A stretch of 64,000 nt of DNA from an uncultured Cellvibrio sp. (GTDB lineage: Bacteria; Pseudomonadota; Gammaproteobacteria; Pseudomonadales; Cellvibrionaceae): assembly GCA_946481095.1 (NCBI GenBank), contig CAMLML010000014.1, positions 1 through 64,000 on the forward strand. Reading direction: 5' to 3'. This document shows, one piece after another, positions 1 through 12,900 of the stretch. The notes under the pieces were generated by a model. The model searched no databases. It was not told where the DNA came from and worked only from the letters and a program-made list of their open reading frames with translations. Position numbers and translations under genes: made by a program. Positions within the stretch are counted from its first letter, which is position 1. The number at the start of each line of letters is the position of its first letter.

Positions 1-461
1 AAAACAATACATTGATTTTGCGTCCGTTGCCGGGCTTGCCTGTGATTCGTGATCTGGTTGTCGATATGACCCAGTTCTACGATCAATACAAAAAAATTGA
101 GCCTTATTTACAAAACGATACACCAGCACCTGCCATCGAGCGTTTGCAATCGCCGGAAGATCGCGAAAAATTGGATGGTTTGTATGAGTGTATTTTGTGT
201 GCTTGTTGCTCAACCAGTTGCCCCTCTTTCTGGTGGAATCCAGATAAATTTATTGGCCCTGCCGGTTTGCTGCAAGCTTATCGCTTTTTGGCAGACAGCC
301 GCGATTTGGCAACTACCAAACGCTTGGCTAATCTTGATGATCCATTCAGCGTTTTCCGTTGTCACGGAATTCAAAACTGTGTGGCGGTTTGTCCGAAAGG
401 TTTGAACCCGACAAGAGCCATAGGGCACATACGCAATATGTTATTGCAAAGCGCTACCTGA
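1..461 (+). CDS. sdhB: Succinate dehydrogenase iron-sulfur subunit, 3' part
   Basis: The gene enters from the left edge; reading is open in frame 3 from base 3 and stops at 459-461, so only the C-terminal two thirds (about 150 residues) is present. The subunit passes electrons from the flavoprotein SdhA to quinone in the inner membrane. The text [16 protein letters not shown] is typical of SdhB. The cysteine clusters [14 protein letters not shown] and [16 protein letters not shown] supply the [4Fe-4S] and [3Fe-4S] ligands seen in the family. The TTG at base 12 lies inside the conserved core and is not the true start. It is followed by sucA after about 70 bases, as in other gammaproteobacterial sdh-suc clusters. 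Confidence 0.97.
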   Translation, partial: NNTLILRPLPGLPVIRDLVVDMTQFYDQYKKIEPYLQNDTPAPAIERLQSPEDREKLDGLYECILCACCSTSCPSFWWNPDKFIGPAGLLQAYRFLADSRDLATTKRLANLDDPFSVFRCHGIQNCVAVCPKGLNPTRAIGHIRNMLLQSAT

Positions 462-530
462 CCGGTGGCGCTTTTGCGCATTTAAACGATTGAAAATTTG
501 CTGATTTAACACAAGTTAAAGGTGAGTGGA

Positions 531-3353
531 ATGCAAGACACCAGTATGGCGCAGCTGTGGGCTACGTCGCATATATCAGGCGGAAATGCTGCCTATGTTG
601 AAGATCTTTATGACGCTTATTTACATAATCCCAACACAATTCCAGAAGAATGGCGCAATTACTTTGATCAATTGCCACGTGTAAATGGTGTATTGACACA
701 GGATGTTCCTCACTCTGTTATTCGTACCCAGTTTGAACAGTTAGGGAAAAGTCGTGTCCGTACAGTTGCTGCTGTCGGGGCTGTTGGTGCGGATCACGAG
801 CAAAAGCAAATCAAACTTATGCAGTTGATCAGCTCTTATCGTTTTCGTGGGCACCAAAAAGCGCAGCTTGATCCATTAGGTCTGATGCAACGCTCACCAG
901 TGCCGGATCTTGAATTAAGTTTTCACGGTTTAACCAATGCTGATCTGGATACTACCTTCAGTACAGGTAGTTTGTTTATTGGTAAAGATTCAGCAACACT
1001 CAAAGAAATCGTAGATGCGCTTGAACAAACCTACTGCGGAAAAATTGGTGCAGAAATCATGCACATCACGCCATTGGCAGAAAAACAATGGTTGCAACAA
1101 CGTTTGGAATCTGTGCGTTCAAAACCCACCTTCACCAAAGAACAACGTTTGGCGTTGCTGGAACGTTTGACAGCTGCCGAAGGTTTGGAAAAACATTTGG
1201 ATAGCAAATATCCCGGTACCAAACGTTTTGGTTTGGAAGGCGGTGAAAGTTTTATCCCGCTGGTTGATTCTCTGGTTAAACGTTCCGGTACTTACGGTGC
1301 AAAAGAAATTGTACTGGGTATGGCGCACCGCGGTCGTTTAAATACATTGGTGAACGTGTTCGGTAAAAATCCTGCCGATTTATTCGCAGAATTTGATGGT
1401 AAACGTTCATTGAATACATCAGGTGATGTGAAATATCACTCGGGCTTTTCATCCAATGTGATGACTCCCGGTGGCGAGTTGCATATGGCGATGGCATTCA
1501 ACCCGTCGCATTTGGAAATTGTATCGCCAGTGGTTGAAGGTTCTGTACGTGCACGTCAGGATCGCCGCAGAGATAAAAAAGGCAACACAGTAGTGCCGAT
1601 TGTGGTGCATGGTGATGCTGCCTTCGCTGGTCAGGGTGTGGTAATGGAAACTTTCCAAATGTCACAAACCCGCGCTTACGGCACTGGCGGTACTCTGCAT
1701 ATTGTGATCAACAATCAGGTAGGTTTTACCACTAACAAAAAGGAAGATTCACGCTCAACAGAATATTGCACCGACGTTGCAAAAATGATTGAAGCACCGA
1801 TTTTCCACGTGAACGGTGATGATCCTGAAGCAGTGTTGTTCATCGCACAATTGGCTGTTGATTACCGTTATGAATTTAAAAAAGATGTTGTCATCGATTT
1901 GGTTTGTTATCGTCGTCGTGGTCACAATGAAACCGATGAGCCATCTGCAACACAACCTTTGATGTATCAAGTGATTCGCAGCCTCAAAACCACACGCACC
2001 TTGTATGCCGATAAACTGGTTCAGGAAGGTTTATTAACACAAGCTGATGCTGATAATCTGGTGACTAATTATCGTGCAGCATTGGATCGTGGTGAGCATG
2101 TTGCCAGTGGTTTGGTGAGTGAGCCGGATAGCAGCCTGTTCGTTGATTGGACACCTTATCTTGGACACGATTGGCAGACTCAGGCTAACACCGGTTTTGA
2201 GTTGCCCAAGCTCCAGTCTCTTGCAAATAAAATGTGTGAAATTCCGGATGGAATTGTTCTGCAAAAGCAAGTGGAAAAAATTTACGAAGACCGTCGCAAA
2301 ATGGCTGCCGGTGCATTACCACTTAACTGGGGTATGGCGGAAAACCTGGCTTACGCCACTTTGTTGGATCAAGGCTATCCCGTGCGTATGACAGGCCAGG
2401 ACGTGGGACGTGGTACTTTCTCCCATCGCCATGCGACAGTACATAGCCAAAAAGATGGCAGTGCCTACACACCTTTGGCCAATATGAGTGCTGGTCAGCC
2501 TGAATTCATTCTTTATGATTCTTACTTGTCAGAAGAAGCAGTGTTGGCGTTTGAATACGGCTATTCCACAACAGCACCAACCGGCCTGGTAATTTGGGAA
2601 GCGCAATTCGGGGATTTTGCCAATGGTGCGCAAGTAGTTATCGACCAATTTATCACCAGTGGCGAACACAAATGGGGCCGCTTGTGTGGATTGACCATGT
2701 TGTTACCGCACGGTTATGAAGGGCAGGGTCCCGAGCACTCGTCCGCGCGCCTTGAACGCTTCATGCAATTGTGCGCTGAACACAATATTCAGGTCTGTGT
2801 CCCTACCACTCCGGCACAGGTTTATCATATGCTACGCCGCCAGGCGATTCGCCCTATGCGTCGTCCGTTGGTGGTGATGAGTCCAAAATCCCTGCTGCGT
2901 CATCCTTTGGCAATATCCAGCTTGGAAGAATTGGCAAATGGCCAGTTCCAGAATGTGATTGCTGATCGTATTGATCCAGCCAATGCTGAGCGGGTGATCT
3001 TGTGTAGTGGCAAGGTCTATTACACCTTGTTGTCAGAGAGGATTAAACGCAATCAGGAAAATGTTGCCTTAATTCGTGTGGAGCAGCTTTATCCGTTCCC
3101 GGAAGAAGAACTTAAAGCGGTATTGGCACCATTCAAAAATATCAACAGTATTTTCTGGTGTCAGGAAGAACCTATGAATCAGGGTGCCTGGTATAGCAGC
3201 CAGCATCGCATGCGTCGTGTTGTGGATGAGCTCTATCCGAATTTGTATTTGGAATATGTAGGTCGTCTGTCTTCAGCTGCACCGGCAGGTGGCTATATGT
3301 CAGCACACGTCGAAGAAGAAAAACGTTTTGTCGATCAGGCACTCGATGTTTGA
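531..3353 (+). CDS. sucA: 2-oxoglutarate dehydrogenase E1 component
   Basis: Thiamine-diphosphate dependent E1 of the oxoglutarate dehydrogenase complex; it decarboxylates 2-oxoglutarate and transfers the succinyl group to the lipoyl arm of SucB. The protein is 940 residues (E. coli 933). The N-terminal MAQLWATSHISGGNAAYVEDLY segment, the substrate-site motif LGMAHRGRLNTLVNV, the cofactor-binding GDAAFAGQG and NNQVGFTT, and the C-terminal transketolase-like domain are all visible. I chose ATG 531 because AGGTGAG lies at 519-525 with proper spacing. An in-frame GTG at 522 falls inside that ribosome binding site. It leads the sucAB pair in the TCA cluster. Confidence 0.97.
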   Translation: MQDTSMAQLWATSHISGGNAAYVEDLYDAYLHNPNTIPEEWRNYFDQLPRVNGVLTQDVPHSVIRTQFEQLGKSRVRTVAAVGAVGADHEQKQIKLMQLISSYRFRGHQKAQLDPLGLMQRSPVPDLELSFHGLTNADLDTTFSTGSLFIGKDSATLKEIVDALEQTYCGKIGAEIMHITPLAEKQWLQQRLESVRSKPTFTKEQRLALLERLTAAEGLEKHLDSKYPGTKRFGLEGGESFIPLVDSLVKRSGTYGAKEIVLGMAHRGRLNTLVNVFGKNPADLFAEFDGKRSLNTSGDVKYHSGFSSNVMTPGGELHMAMAFNPSHLEIVSPVVEGSVRARQDRRRDKKGNTVVPIVVHGDAAFAGQGVVMETFQMSQTRAYGTGGTLHIVINNQVGFTTNKKEDSRSTEYCTDVAKMIEAPIFHVNGDDPEAVLFIAQLAVDYRYEFKKDVVIDLVCYRRRGHNETDEPSATQPLMYQVIRSLKTTRTLYADKLVQEGLLTQADADNLVTNYRAALDRGEHVASGLVSEPDSSLFVDWTPYLGHDWQTQANTGFELPKLQSLANKMCEIPDGIVLQKQVEKIYEDRRKMAAGALPLNWGMAENLAYATLLDQGYPVRMTGQDVGRGTFSHRHATVHSQKDGSAYTPLANMSAGQPEFILYDSYLSEEAVLAFEYGYSTTAPTGLVIWEAQFGDFANGAQVVIDQFITSGEHKWGRLCGLTMLLPHGYEGQGPEHSSARLERFMQLCAEHNIQVCVPTTPAQVYHMLRRQAIRPMRRPLVVMSPKSLLRHPLAISSLEELANGQFQNVIADRIDPANAERVILCSGKVYYTLLSERIKRNQENVALIRVEQLYPFPEEELKAVLAPFKNINSIFWCQEEPMNQGAWYSSQHRMRRVVDELYPNLYLEYVGRLSSAAPAGGYMSAHVEEEKRFVDQALDV

Positions 3354-3400
3354 TTAATTAAAAATTTATTGTTAATAGCGCTAAGAGAGATGGAATCAAG

Positions 3401-4591
3401 ATGAGTATCGAAATCAAAGCCCCTACATTTCCTGAATCGGTTGCTGACGGCACAATTGCAACCTGGCACAAAAAACCTGGCGAAGCCGTCAAACGTGATG
3501 AATTATTAGTTGATATTGAAACTGACAAAGTTGTATTGGAAGTAGTGGCACCTGCTGATGGCAGCCTTGCTGAAATCATTAAAGGTGAAGGCGATACCAT
3601 TCTGAGCAATGAAGTGATTGCCAGGTTTGTGGAAGGTGCTGTTGCCGCATCAGCACCTGCAGCCGCTGCACCTAAAGCAGAAACCAAACCTGCTGCAGCG
3701 ACTACCGAAAAAGCGGTTAACCCTTCTGCACGCAAAATGGCAGAAGAAAACAATGTAAACACCGCTGCTGTTGCCGGTTCAGGTAAAGATGGTCGTGTAT
3801 TGAAAGAAGATGTTGCCAATCATTTGAAATCTGCTCCTGTTTCAACACCAACCACTGCTGCTCCTGCTGCGATTGAAGCGGTTGGTGATCGCGTTGAAAA
3901 ACGTGTGCCTATGACTCGCTTGCGTAAGCGTATTGCCGAACGTTTGTTGGAAGCCACCAGCACTACAGCGATGTTGACTACTTTCAACGAAGTGAACATG
4001 GCTCCCATAATGGCACTGCGTGCCAAATACAAAGATCAATTTGAAAAATCACACAACGGTGCACGTTTGGGCTTTATGAGTTTCTTTGTAAAAGCGGCTG
4101 CAGAAGCCCTGCGTCGTTTCCCGGTTGTGAATGCATCAATTGATGGTAACGATATTGTGTACCACGGTTATCAGGATATTGGTGTTGCTGTATCAACCGA
4201 TAAAGGTTTGGTTGTACCTGTGCTGCGTAATGCGGAAAACATGAGTCTTGCGACTATCGAAAATACCATTCGTGATTTCGGTGCTCGTGCTCGCGACGGT
4301 AAACTGGGTATCGAAGAAATGTCCGGTGGTACTTTCACCATCACCAATGGTGGCACTTTTGGTTCGTTATTATCCACACCGATTTTGAATTTGCCGCAAT
4401 CCGCTATTCTCGGTATGCACAAGATTCAGGAGCGCCCGATGGCGGTGAATGGCAAAGTGGAAATCCTGCCGATGATGTATTTGGCACTCTCTTATGACCA
4501 TCGTTTACTGGATGGAAAAGATGCAGTGCAGTTCCTGGTGACCATCAAAGATTTGTTGGAAGATCCTGCACGTATTCTGTTGGAAATTTAA
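3401..4591 (+). CDS. sucB: Dihydrolipoyllysine succinyltransferase E2
   Basis: E2 core of the oxoglutarate dehydrogenase complex, 396 residues. Order of domains: a single lipoyl domain (residues 1-75) with the lipoylated lysine at about residue 43 in [11 protein letters not shown], an Ala/Pro-rich flexible linker, a peripheral-subunit binding domain ([12 protein letters not shown], about 108-140), a second linker, and the catalytic acyltransferase domain ending in the active-site [14 protein letters not shown]. One lipoyl domain and the sequence fit SucB rather than pyruvate dehydrogenase E2. It lies 47 bases after sucA and is followed immediately by an intrinsic terminator. Confidence 0.97.
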   Translation: MSIEIKAPTFPESVADGTIATWHKKPGEAVKRDELLVDIETDKVVLEVVAPADGSLAEIIKGEGDTILSNEVIARFVEGAVAASAPAAAAPKAETKPAAATTEKAVNPSARKMAEENNVNTAAVAGSGKDGRVLKEDVANHLKSAPVSTPTTAAPAAIEAVGDRVEKRVPMTRLRKRIAERLLEATSTTAMLTTFNEVNMAPIMALRAKYKDQFEKSHNGARLGFMSFFVKAAAEALRRFPVVNASIDGNDIVYHGYQDIGVAVSTDKGLVVPVLRNAENMSLATIENTIRDFGARARDGKLGIEEMSGGTFTITNGGTFGSLLSTPILNLPQSAILGMHKIQERPMAVNGKVEILPMMYLALSYDHRLLDGKDAVQFLVTIKDLLEDPARILLEI

Positions 4592-4600
4592 TGTTTTTAG

Positions 4601-6151
<1,551 letters not shown>

Positions 6152-6178
6152 GAAGACCATAGAGTCCTCACTTTAGGC

Positions 6179-6243
6179 GGTGGCAAGCTCACAAGGTTTG
6201 CCGCTATTGATAACCCCGTTGGCAAAACTCAAAACTGTCCAAC
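6179..6243 (+). promoter_or_regulatory. Structured leader RNA candidate before sucC
   Basis: Bases 6179-6186 (GGTGGCAA) pair with 6198-6205 (TTGCCGCT) in an 8-pair stem with two G-T wobbles around the loop GCTCACAAGGT at 6187-6197. GATAA follows at 6209-6213 and a second possible helix is GTTGG (6218-6222) with CCAAC (6239-6243). The loop is identical to that in the lpd leader while the stem bases differ and still pair. This is the best evidence in the window for a conserved cis-acting RNA. The ligand or binding partner is unknown; a link to the Rfam sucC motif is only a guess. Confidence 0.55.
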
Positions 6244-6264
6244 ATCGTCAAATGGAACAACACC

Positions 6265-7431
6265 ATGAATTTGCACGAGTATCAGGGTAAGCAATTGTTT
6301 GCCCAATATGGTTTGCCTGTTTCCAAAGGCATTGCTGCTGCAACTGCTGAAGAAGCTGTTGCTGCTGCTGATCAAATCGGCGGCGATATGTTCGTCGTTA
6401 AAGCACAGGTTCACGCAGGTGGCCGTGGTAAAGCAGGCGGCGTAAAGCTGGTTAAATCAAAAGATGAAATCAAAGCCTTCGCTGAAAAATGGTTGGGCCA
6501 ACGTTTGGTCACTTACCAAACAGATGAAAAAGGTCAACCTGTCAGCCGTATTTTGGTTGAGACTTGCACTGATATTGATAAAGAACTTTATCTGGGTGCT
6601 GTTGTTGATCGCTCAAGCCGTCGCATTGTATTCATGGCATCCACCGAAGGCGGTGTTGAAATTGAAAAAGTTGCGCACGAAACGCCTGAGAAAATTTTGA
6701 AAGCGACTATCGATCCTTTGGTCGGCGCTCAAGGTTTCCAGGGTCGTGAATTGGCTTTCAAATTAGGTTTGAAAGACAAACAAGTGAATCAATTCGTGAA
6801 GATCTTTTTGGGTCTCGCAAAATTGTTCCAGGAAAAAGATTTGGCTCTGCTTGAAGTTAACCCATTGGTTATCAAGAAAGACGGCGACCTGCATTGTCTC
6901 GATGCCAAAATCGTTATCGATTCCAACGCGGTTTATCGTCACCCCGACCTGAAAGCTTTCCACGATCCATCACAAGACGACCCACGCGAAGCTCACGCAC
7001 AAGCATGGGAACTCAACTATGTTGCACTCGGCGGCAATATTGGTTGTATGGTGAACGGCGCTGGTTTGGCAATGGGTACTATGGACATTGTTAAACACCA
7101 CGGTGGTCAACCTGCCAACTTCCTCGATGTAGGTGGTGGTGCAACCAAAGAACGCGTTGTAGAAGCATTCAAAATCATTCTGTCTGACGACAAAGTGAAA
7201 GCGGTATTCATCAATATCTTCGGTGGTATCGTTCGTTGCGACATGATTGCTGAAGGTGTAATCGGTGCTGTGAAAGAAGTCGGCGTAAAAGTGCCTGTTG
7301 TGGTTCGTCTGCAAGGTAACAACGCTGAACTGGGCGCTAAAGTCCTGACTGAAAGCGGCATGAACATTATTGCTGATACCGATTTGACTGGCGCAGCCAA
7401 GAAAGTCGTTGCTGCTGCAGCTAACGCCTAG
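6265..7431 (+). CDS. sucC: Succinyl-CoA synthetase beta subunit
   Basis: Beta subunit of the ADP/GDP-forming succinate-CoA ligase, which makes nucleoside triphosphate from succinyl-CoA. 388 residues, same as the E. coli protein. The ATP-grasp domain starts at once with [18 protein letters not shown] and includes [18 protein letters not shown]. The C-terminal CoA-ligase domain has the loops [12 protein letters not shown] and [10 protein letters not shown]. The stop is nine bases ahead of sucD, so the two subunits are translated from one message. Confidence 0.97.
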   Translation: MNLHEYQGKQLFAQYGLPVSKGIAAATAEEAVAAADQIGGDMFVVKAQVHAGGRGKAGGVKLVKSKDEIKAFAEKWLGQRLVTYQTDEKGQPVSRILVETCTDIDKELYLGAVVDRSSRRIVFMASTEGGVEIEKVAHETPEKILKATIDPLVGAQGFQGRELAFKLGLKDKQVNQFVKIFLGLAKLFQEKDLALLEVNPLVIKKDGDLHCLDAKIVIDSNAVYRHPDLKAFHDPSQDDPREAHAQAWELNYVALGGNIGCMVNGAGLAMGTMDIVKHHGGQPANFLDVGGGATKERVVEAFKIILSDDKVKAVFINIFGGIVRCDMIAEGVIGAVKEVGVKVPVVVRLQGNNAELGAKVLTESGMNIIADTDLTGAAKKVVAAAANA

Positions 7432-7440
7432 GAGTGAATG

Positions 7441-8313
7441 ATGAGTGTATTAATTAACAAAAACACCAAAGTGATTTGCCAGGGTTTCACTGGCTCACAA
7501 GGTACTTTCCACTCCGAACAAGCAATTGCTTACGGAACCAAAATGGTTGGCGGTGTGACTCCTGGTAAAGGTGGTCAAACCCATTTGGGCTTGCCTGTTT
7601 TCAACACAGTAAAAGAAGCGGTTGAAGCAACCGGTGCAGAAGCCTCTGTGATTTATGTTCCAGCTGCTTTCTGTAAAGACTCAATCCTTGAAGCCGCTTT
7701 TGGTGGAATCAAATTGATTGTCTGTATCACCGAAGGTATTCCAACACTCGACATGCTCGACGCAAAAGTGAAGTGTGATGAGTTGGGCGTACGTTTGATT
7801 GGCCCTAACTGCCCGGGCGTTATCACTCCCGGCGAATGTAAAATCGGCATCATGCCAGGCCACATTCACAAGCCAGGTAAAGTGGGTATTGTTTCACGTT
7901 CAGGTACTTTGACTTACGAAGCGGTTAAACAAACGACTGATTACGGTTTCGGTCAATCTACATGTGTTGGTATCGGTGGTGATCCAATCCCCGGTTCAAA
8001 CTTTATCGACATTTTGAAATTGTTCCAGGCTGACCCACAAACTGAAGCTATCGTCATGATCGGTGAAATTGGTGGATCTGCTGAAGAAGAAGCGGCAGCA
8101 TTTATCAAAGCTAACGTGACCAAACCTGTTGTGTCTTACATCGCCGGTGTCACGGCACCTGCTGGTAAGCGTATGGGTCACGCCGGTGCGATTATTTCTG
8201 GCGGTAAAGGTACTGCGGACGAGAAATTCGCAGCACTGGAAGATGCCGGTGTTAAAACGGTAAAAAGTTTGGCTGACATTGGTAAAGCATTGAAAGAAAT
8301 TACCGGCTGGTAA
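7441..8313 (+). CDS. sucD: Succinyl-CoA synthetase alpha subunit
   Basis: Alpha subunit that binds CoA and carries the phosphohistidine intermediate. 290 residues (E. coli 289). The Rossmann CoA-binding motif is [12 protein letters not shown], and the phosphorylated histidine is in [17 protein letters not shown] near the C-terminus. Two ATGs are adjacent, 7438 and 7441; AGGAG at 7430-7434 is better spaced for 7441. Ends the TCA cluster with a strong terminator 43 bases on. Confidence 0.97.
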   Translation: MSVLINKNTKVICQGFTGSQGTFHSEQAIAYGTKMVGGVTPGKGGQTHLGLPVFNTVKEAVEATGAEASVIYVPAAFCKDSILEAAFGGIKLIVCITEGIPTLDMLDAKVKCDELGVRLIGPNCPGVITPGECKIGIMPGHIHKPGKVGIVSRSGTLTYEAVKQTTDYGFGQSTCVGIGGDPIPGSNFIDILKLFQADPQTEAIVMIGEIGGSAEEEAAAFIKANVTKPVVSYIAGVTAPAGKRMGHAGAIISGGKGTADEKFAALEDAGVKTVKSLADIGKALKEITGW

Positions 8314-8356
8314 TTCTTTGTTTGTCCCGTCCTGAAATAAGTTGACGGTTCTGTTT

Positions 8357-8386
8357 AAGCCAGCTCTCGCAAAGAGCTGGCTTTTT
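8357..8386 (+). terminator. Intrinsic terminator of the suc cluster
   Basis: AGCCAGCTCT and AGAGCTGGCT form a perfect 10-pair stem with a five-base loop, followed by TTTTC. It lies 44 bases after sucD and before the converging efflux operon. Confidence 0.9.
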
Positions 8387-8485
8387 CATGCGCGTCTTTC
8401 TGGGTTTTTATCCTGAAAAATAATCACTGATACACTAAAAATTTCTGATTCGAAATTCAAAATATCATTAACGCGTTCTGCCAGT

Positions 8486-9934
8486 TTATTGGGTGTTAGC
8501 TGCTAATGTATTTTGCGATACCTCCCAGCCACCACCCAATACTTTGTAAATCGCAATCAGATTGAGTAAAACCTGCATATCGCTTTGTGCCAGTTGTGCA
8601 CTCACATTAAGTTGTGAGCGTTCAGCATCCAATACCGATAGAAAATCGCCGCTGCCCACTTCAAATTTTTTGCGCGCAAAGTATGCAGCTTGGTTGCTGG
8701 CTGCCAGAGCACGCTGTAACCCGGCGCGGCGTTCCTCTTCGTGTGAAAAATTTTGCAGCGCATTGTCGGTTTCTTCGAGTGCGACTAGCACGCGCTGTTC
8801 GAATTCGGCTATGCGTTGATGCGTGCGGGCATCGGCGGCATCAATTTGTGCGTTAACACGGCCAAGATTAAAGGCTGCCCAATGAATTCGCGGAGTAAAC
8901 GAAAAGGTTTCGGTTTCCTGATTACCCAAACGATCCCAATCAGTCGATAAATAACCCAAACCACCGGTGAAACTAATATTGGGGTACAAATCAGCAACGC
9001 GAATATTGTATTCAGCAACAGAACCAGCCAGCGTTAGTTCTGCGCGACGAATATCCGGACGACGCTTTAATAAATCTGCCGGGTTGCCTACAGCAAATGA
9101 TGCTGGAATTTCTGGTAAAGATTGTACATTTGCCAGCGAAGATTTTAATTCTTCTGTTGGTTTTCCGGTTAACACGCCAATGCGATTGAGTGCAGTATTA
9201 ATTTGCGCTTGTAAAACAGGAATGCCAGCGCGAGTTAATTCGAGCTGTGCTTCTGCGCGAGCAACATCCAATTGATCACTGCGACCGACTTCTTTGAAAC
9301 GCTGGGTTAATTGCAGTGACTCCAATTGGTTTTTGGCATTGCGCTCGGCGACATCCAATAAATATTGATTGCCACGCAAACTGATATACGCACTGGCAAC
9401 TTCTGCAGCCACGCTAATTTGTGCTGCTTGTAAATCAGCTGCGCGCGCGGCGACTTGCGCTTTGGATAATTTCACACCGTTTCTTACGCGGCCCAAAATA
9501 TCCAACTCCCAACTGGCATCAAAGCCGGTTTGAAAAGTTTCTGTAATAGGTGCACTTGCATCACCACTGATATCGACACTTTGTCGCTGGCGTGTGCTGC
9601 TCAGATTGGCTTCAACTGTCGGGTAACGGTCCAATTTACTGTTGCGCAAATAAGCACGCGATTCTTCCAGTGATGATTGTGCAATACGAATGCTGTGATT
9701 ATGTTGCAAAGCGTTAGCAATTAATTGATTTAATTCTGCATCTTGCAATTGCGCCCACCAGGCAGCAACCGGTTGCTCGGCGCTAAAACCCTGCGGCAAA
9801 TTAAATGCCGCTGGGGTTGAAGGTAATTGTGCAAGTTGTTGTGCGTTTTCAACCGATTTAAATCCACTGCAAGCACTGATCATCAGTGGTAACAGCGCAA
9901 CAGCAACAGTGTTGATTAAGATTTTTTGATTCAT
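8486..9934 (-). CDS. RND efflux outer-membrane lipoprotein (OprM/OprN family)
   Basis: TolC-like outer-membrane factor that forms the exit duct of a tripartite pump, 482 residues. The N-terminus has a lipoprotein signal ending LMISAC, with acylated Cys at about residue 22. Then come two repeated outer-membrane efflux domains rich in Ala/Gln coiled-coil helices; motifs SSWELDILGRVRN-like (DASWELDILGRVRN) and RRPDIRRAELTLAGSVAEYN are diagnostic of this family. The start ATG overlaps the stop of the pump gene by four bases and has GAGGT upstream. It is the third gene of the minus-strand operon. Confidence 0.93.
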   Translation of the reverse strand: MNQKILINTVAVALLPLMISACSGFKSVENAQQLAQLPSTPAAFNLPQGFSAEQPVAAWWAQLQDAELNQLIANALQHNHSIRIAQSSLEESRAYLRNSKLDRYPTVEANLSSTRQRQSVDISGDASAPITETFQTGFDASWELDILGRVRNGVKLSKAQVAARAADLQAAQISVAAEVASAYISLRGNQYLLDVAERNAKNQLESLQLTQRFKEVGRSDQLDVARAEAQLELTRAGIPVLQAQINTALNRIGVLTGKPTEELKSSLANVQSLPEIPASFAVGNPADLLKRRPDIRRAELTLAGSVAEYNIRVADLYPNISFTGGLGYLSTDWDRLGNQETETFSFTPRIHWAAFNLGRVNAQIDAADARTHQRIAEFEQRVLVALEETDNALQNFSHEEERRAGLQRALAASNQAAYFARKKFEVGSGDFLSVLDAERSQLNVSAQLAQSDMQVLLNLIAIYKVLGGGWEVSQNTLAANTQ

Positions 9935-12900
9935 GCTTTTACCTCATGGGTCAATCCTGGTTGTTCAATATTTTCAGAAAGCTCCTGCGTTTGGTACTTG
10001 CGATTGCCTTCCAATTTACGCAACAACACATAAAACATGGGCGTAAAGAACAAGCCAAAGAAAGTCACACCCAACATGCCAGAGAAAACGGCTATCCCCA
10101 TTACGCTGCGCATTTCGGCACCGGCACCTGTTGAGAACACCATGGGCAGTACACCCATAATAAATGCGAAGGATGTCATCAAAATCGGACGCAAACGCAT
10201 GCGGCTGGCAGTAATCGCCGCTTGATAAGTTTCCATGCCGCGAATTTCCAATTCGCGCGCAAATTCCACAATCAGAATTGCGTTTTTACTGGCGAGACCG
10301 GCGAGCACAAATAAACTGATTTGCGTGAAAATATTGTTGTCACCGTTGGTTATCCACACACCAAAGAGTGCAGATAAGATCGACAGAGGAACAATAGTCA
10401 CCACCACCAAAGGCAAGGCCAAACTTTCGTATTGGGCTGCAAGAACTAAAAAGACCAACAACAAACAGAGCGGCAAAATATAAATGGCAGTGTTACCAGC
10501 TAGTACTTCCTGATAAGTTAAATCGGTCCACTCATACACAATTCCACTGGGTAATACTTCATCCAGAATTTCAGATATGGCGTCTTGCGCCTGACCACTG
10601 GAATAACCGGGCGCAGCGTTACCATTAATATCGGCAGCCAAATAACCGTTGTAGTGAGCGGCACTTTCAGGCCCGTAACTTTCTTTCATGGTTAGCACTG
10701 CGCCCAGCGGCACCATATCGCCTTGCGCATTGCGCACTTTTAAATTGAGCGCGTCGTCCGGCGTGTTGCGATAAGGCGCATCGGCTTGTGCAATCACTTG
10801 ATAGGTACGACCAAATTGATTGAAATCGTTGACATACAGCGAGCCTAAATACACTTGCATAGTGTCAAAAATTTCTTTCACGTTTAAACCCAGTTGTTTG
10901 GCTTTGGTGCGATCCACATCGGCATACAATTGCGGCACATTAATTTTGTAATTGGAATAGACGCTGGCCAATTCCGGGCGCTGCATGGCTTTTTGCTGCA
11001 CTTGTGCGACTACTTCAGCCAATTTTTCGTAACCCAAACCGGCGCGATCTTCAATTTGCAATTTAAATCCACCAGTGGTGCCCAAACCGCGTACCGGTGG
11101 TGGTGGGAAGATCGCAATAAAGGCTTCTTCAATACCGGCGAATTTCATTTGCAGTTTTTGTGAAATAGCGGCTGCGGATAAATCTTTGCTGGTGCGTTGA
11201 TCAAAATCTTTCAGCGGAAAAAATACTATGCCTGCACTGGAGCTATTGGTGAAACCATTAACACTTAAACCGGGAAATTGCACCGCATTTTCCACACCGG
11301 CTTCGGCCAAACCAATTTCGCCCATTTCGCGAATGACTTTTTCAGTGCGCTGCAAAGTGGCGCCATCAGGCAATTGTGCGAAGGCAATCAAATATTGTTT
11401 ATCCTGCGCAGGCACAAACCCTTTTGGAATGATATTGAATCCCACTACTGCAACACCTAATAGAATTGCATACACGCCAACGGCCGCCATTTTGCGCCCG
11501 AGAATTTTCCCAACTTTGGTTGAATAATTTCCGGATGCGCGCGCAAAGCTGCGATTAAACCAGGCAAAAAAACCACCGAACACTTTATCCATACCGCGAG
11601 TTAAACGATCTTTAGGTTCGTTATGACCTTTCAACAAGAGCGCCGCTAATGCCGGGCTGAGTGTTAAAGAATTGATAGCAGAAATCACAGTGGAGATCGC
11701 AATAGTCAATGCAAATTGTTTGTAGAACTGGCCAGTCAATCCGCTTACAAATGCAATAGGCACAAACACGGCAATCAGTGTTAATGAAATCGCGATAATC
11801 GGCCCGCTCACTTCTTGCATGGCTTTGTAAGTGGCGGCAATCGGTGTTAAACCTTCTTCGATATTTCGTTCGACGTTTTCGACCACCACAATCGCGTCGT
11901 CCACCACGATTCCTATTGCCAATACCAAACCAAATAATGAGAGTGTGTTGATGGAAAATCCAAATGCCCACATCAGCGAAAAAGTACCGATAATCGAAAC
12001 TGGAACAGCTAATAAGGGAATAATAGACGCGCGCCAGGTTTGCAAAAACAGAATCACCACTACAACCACTAAGGCGAGTGCTTCAAGCAAGGTTTTGATA
12101 ACTGCTTTGATCGAACTTTTGACGAAAATAGTTGGGTCATAAACCACGTGATAATCCACACCTTGTGGAAAACGTTTTTTCAACTCCGCCATAGTCGAGC
12201 GAACATTGTCAGAAATTTGAATTGCGTTAGCACCGGGTGCCTGGAAAATAGGAATGGCAACAGCAGGTTGGCTATCCAACATGGAATTTAATGCAAATTC
12301 CGATGCGCCCATTTCGATGCGAGCGACATCTTTCAAACGAGTGATTTCGCCGTTGTTACCGGCGCGAATAATAATTTCGCCAAATTCTTCGGGGTTATCC
12401 AAACGACCTTTTGCATTAACAGGCAATTGCACATCCACCAAATCAGTCACTGGTGCTCCACCGATCATACCGGCAGCAACCTGAACGTTTTGTTCCCGAA
12501 TCGCATTCACCACTTCATTGGCGGTTAAATTTTTCTCGGCAATTTTTTCCGGATTTAACCAGATGCGCATGGCATAATCGCCTGAACCAAACAAACGAAC
12601 CATGCCAACGCCGGGAACTTTCGCCAGTTCATCTTTAATATTCATCAAAGCGTAGTTGCGCAGATAAAGTTCGTCGTAACTTTTATCCGGCGAAATTAAA
12701 TGCACCACCATGGTTAAATCCGGCGAACTTTTCACAACAGTTACACCGCGTTGACGCGTGACATCAGGCAAACGCGGTAATGCTTGTGAAATGCGGTTTT
12801 GCACCATTTGTTGTGCAAGATCAGCATTGGTACCAATTTTGAAGGTCACTGTTAATGTCAGGCGACCATCAGTCGTGGCTTGCGAAAACATGTACAACAT

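Noticed and set aside
11621..12142. Reading frames of 100-116 residues on either strand inside the RND pump gene
   Set aside because: They are shadows of a well-conserved pump gene and show no domain or start signal.
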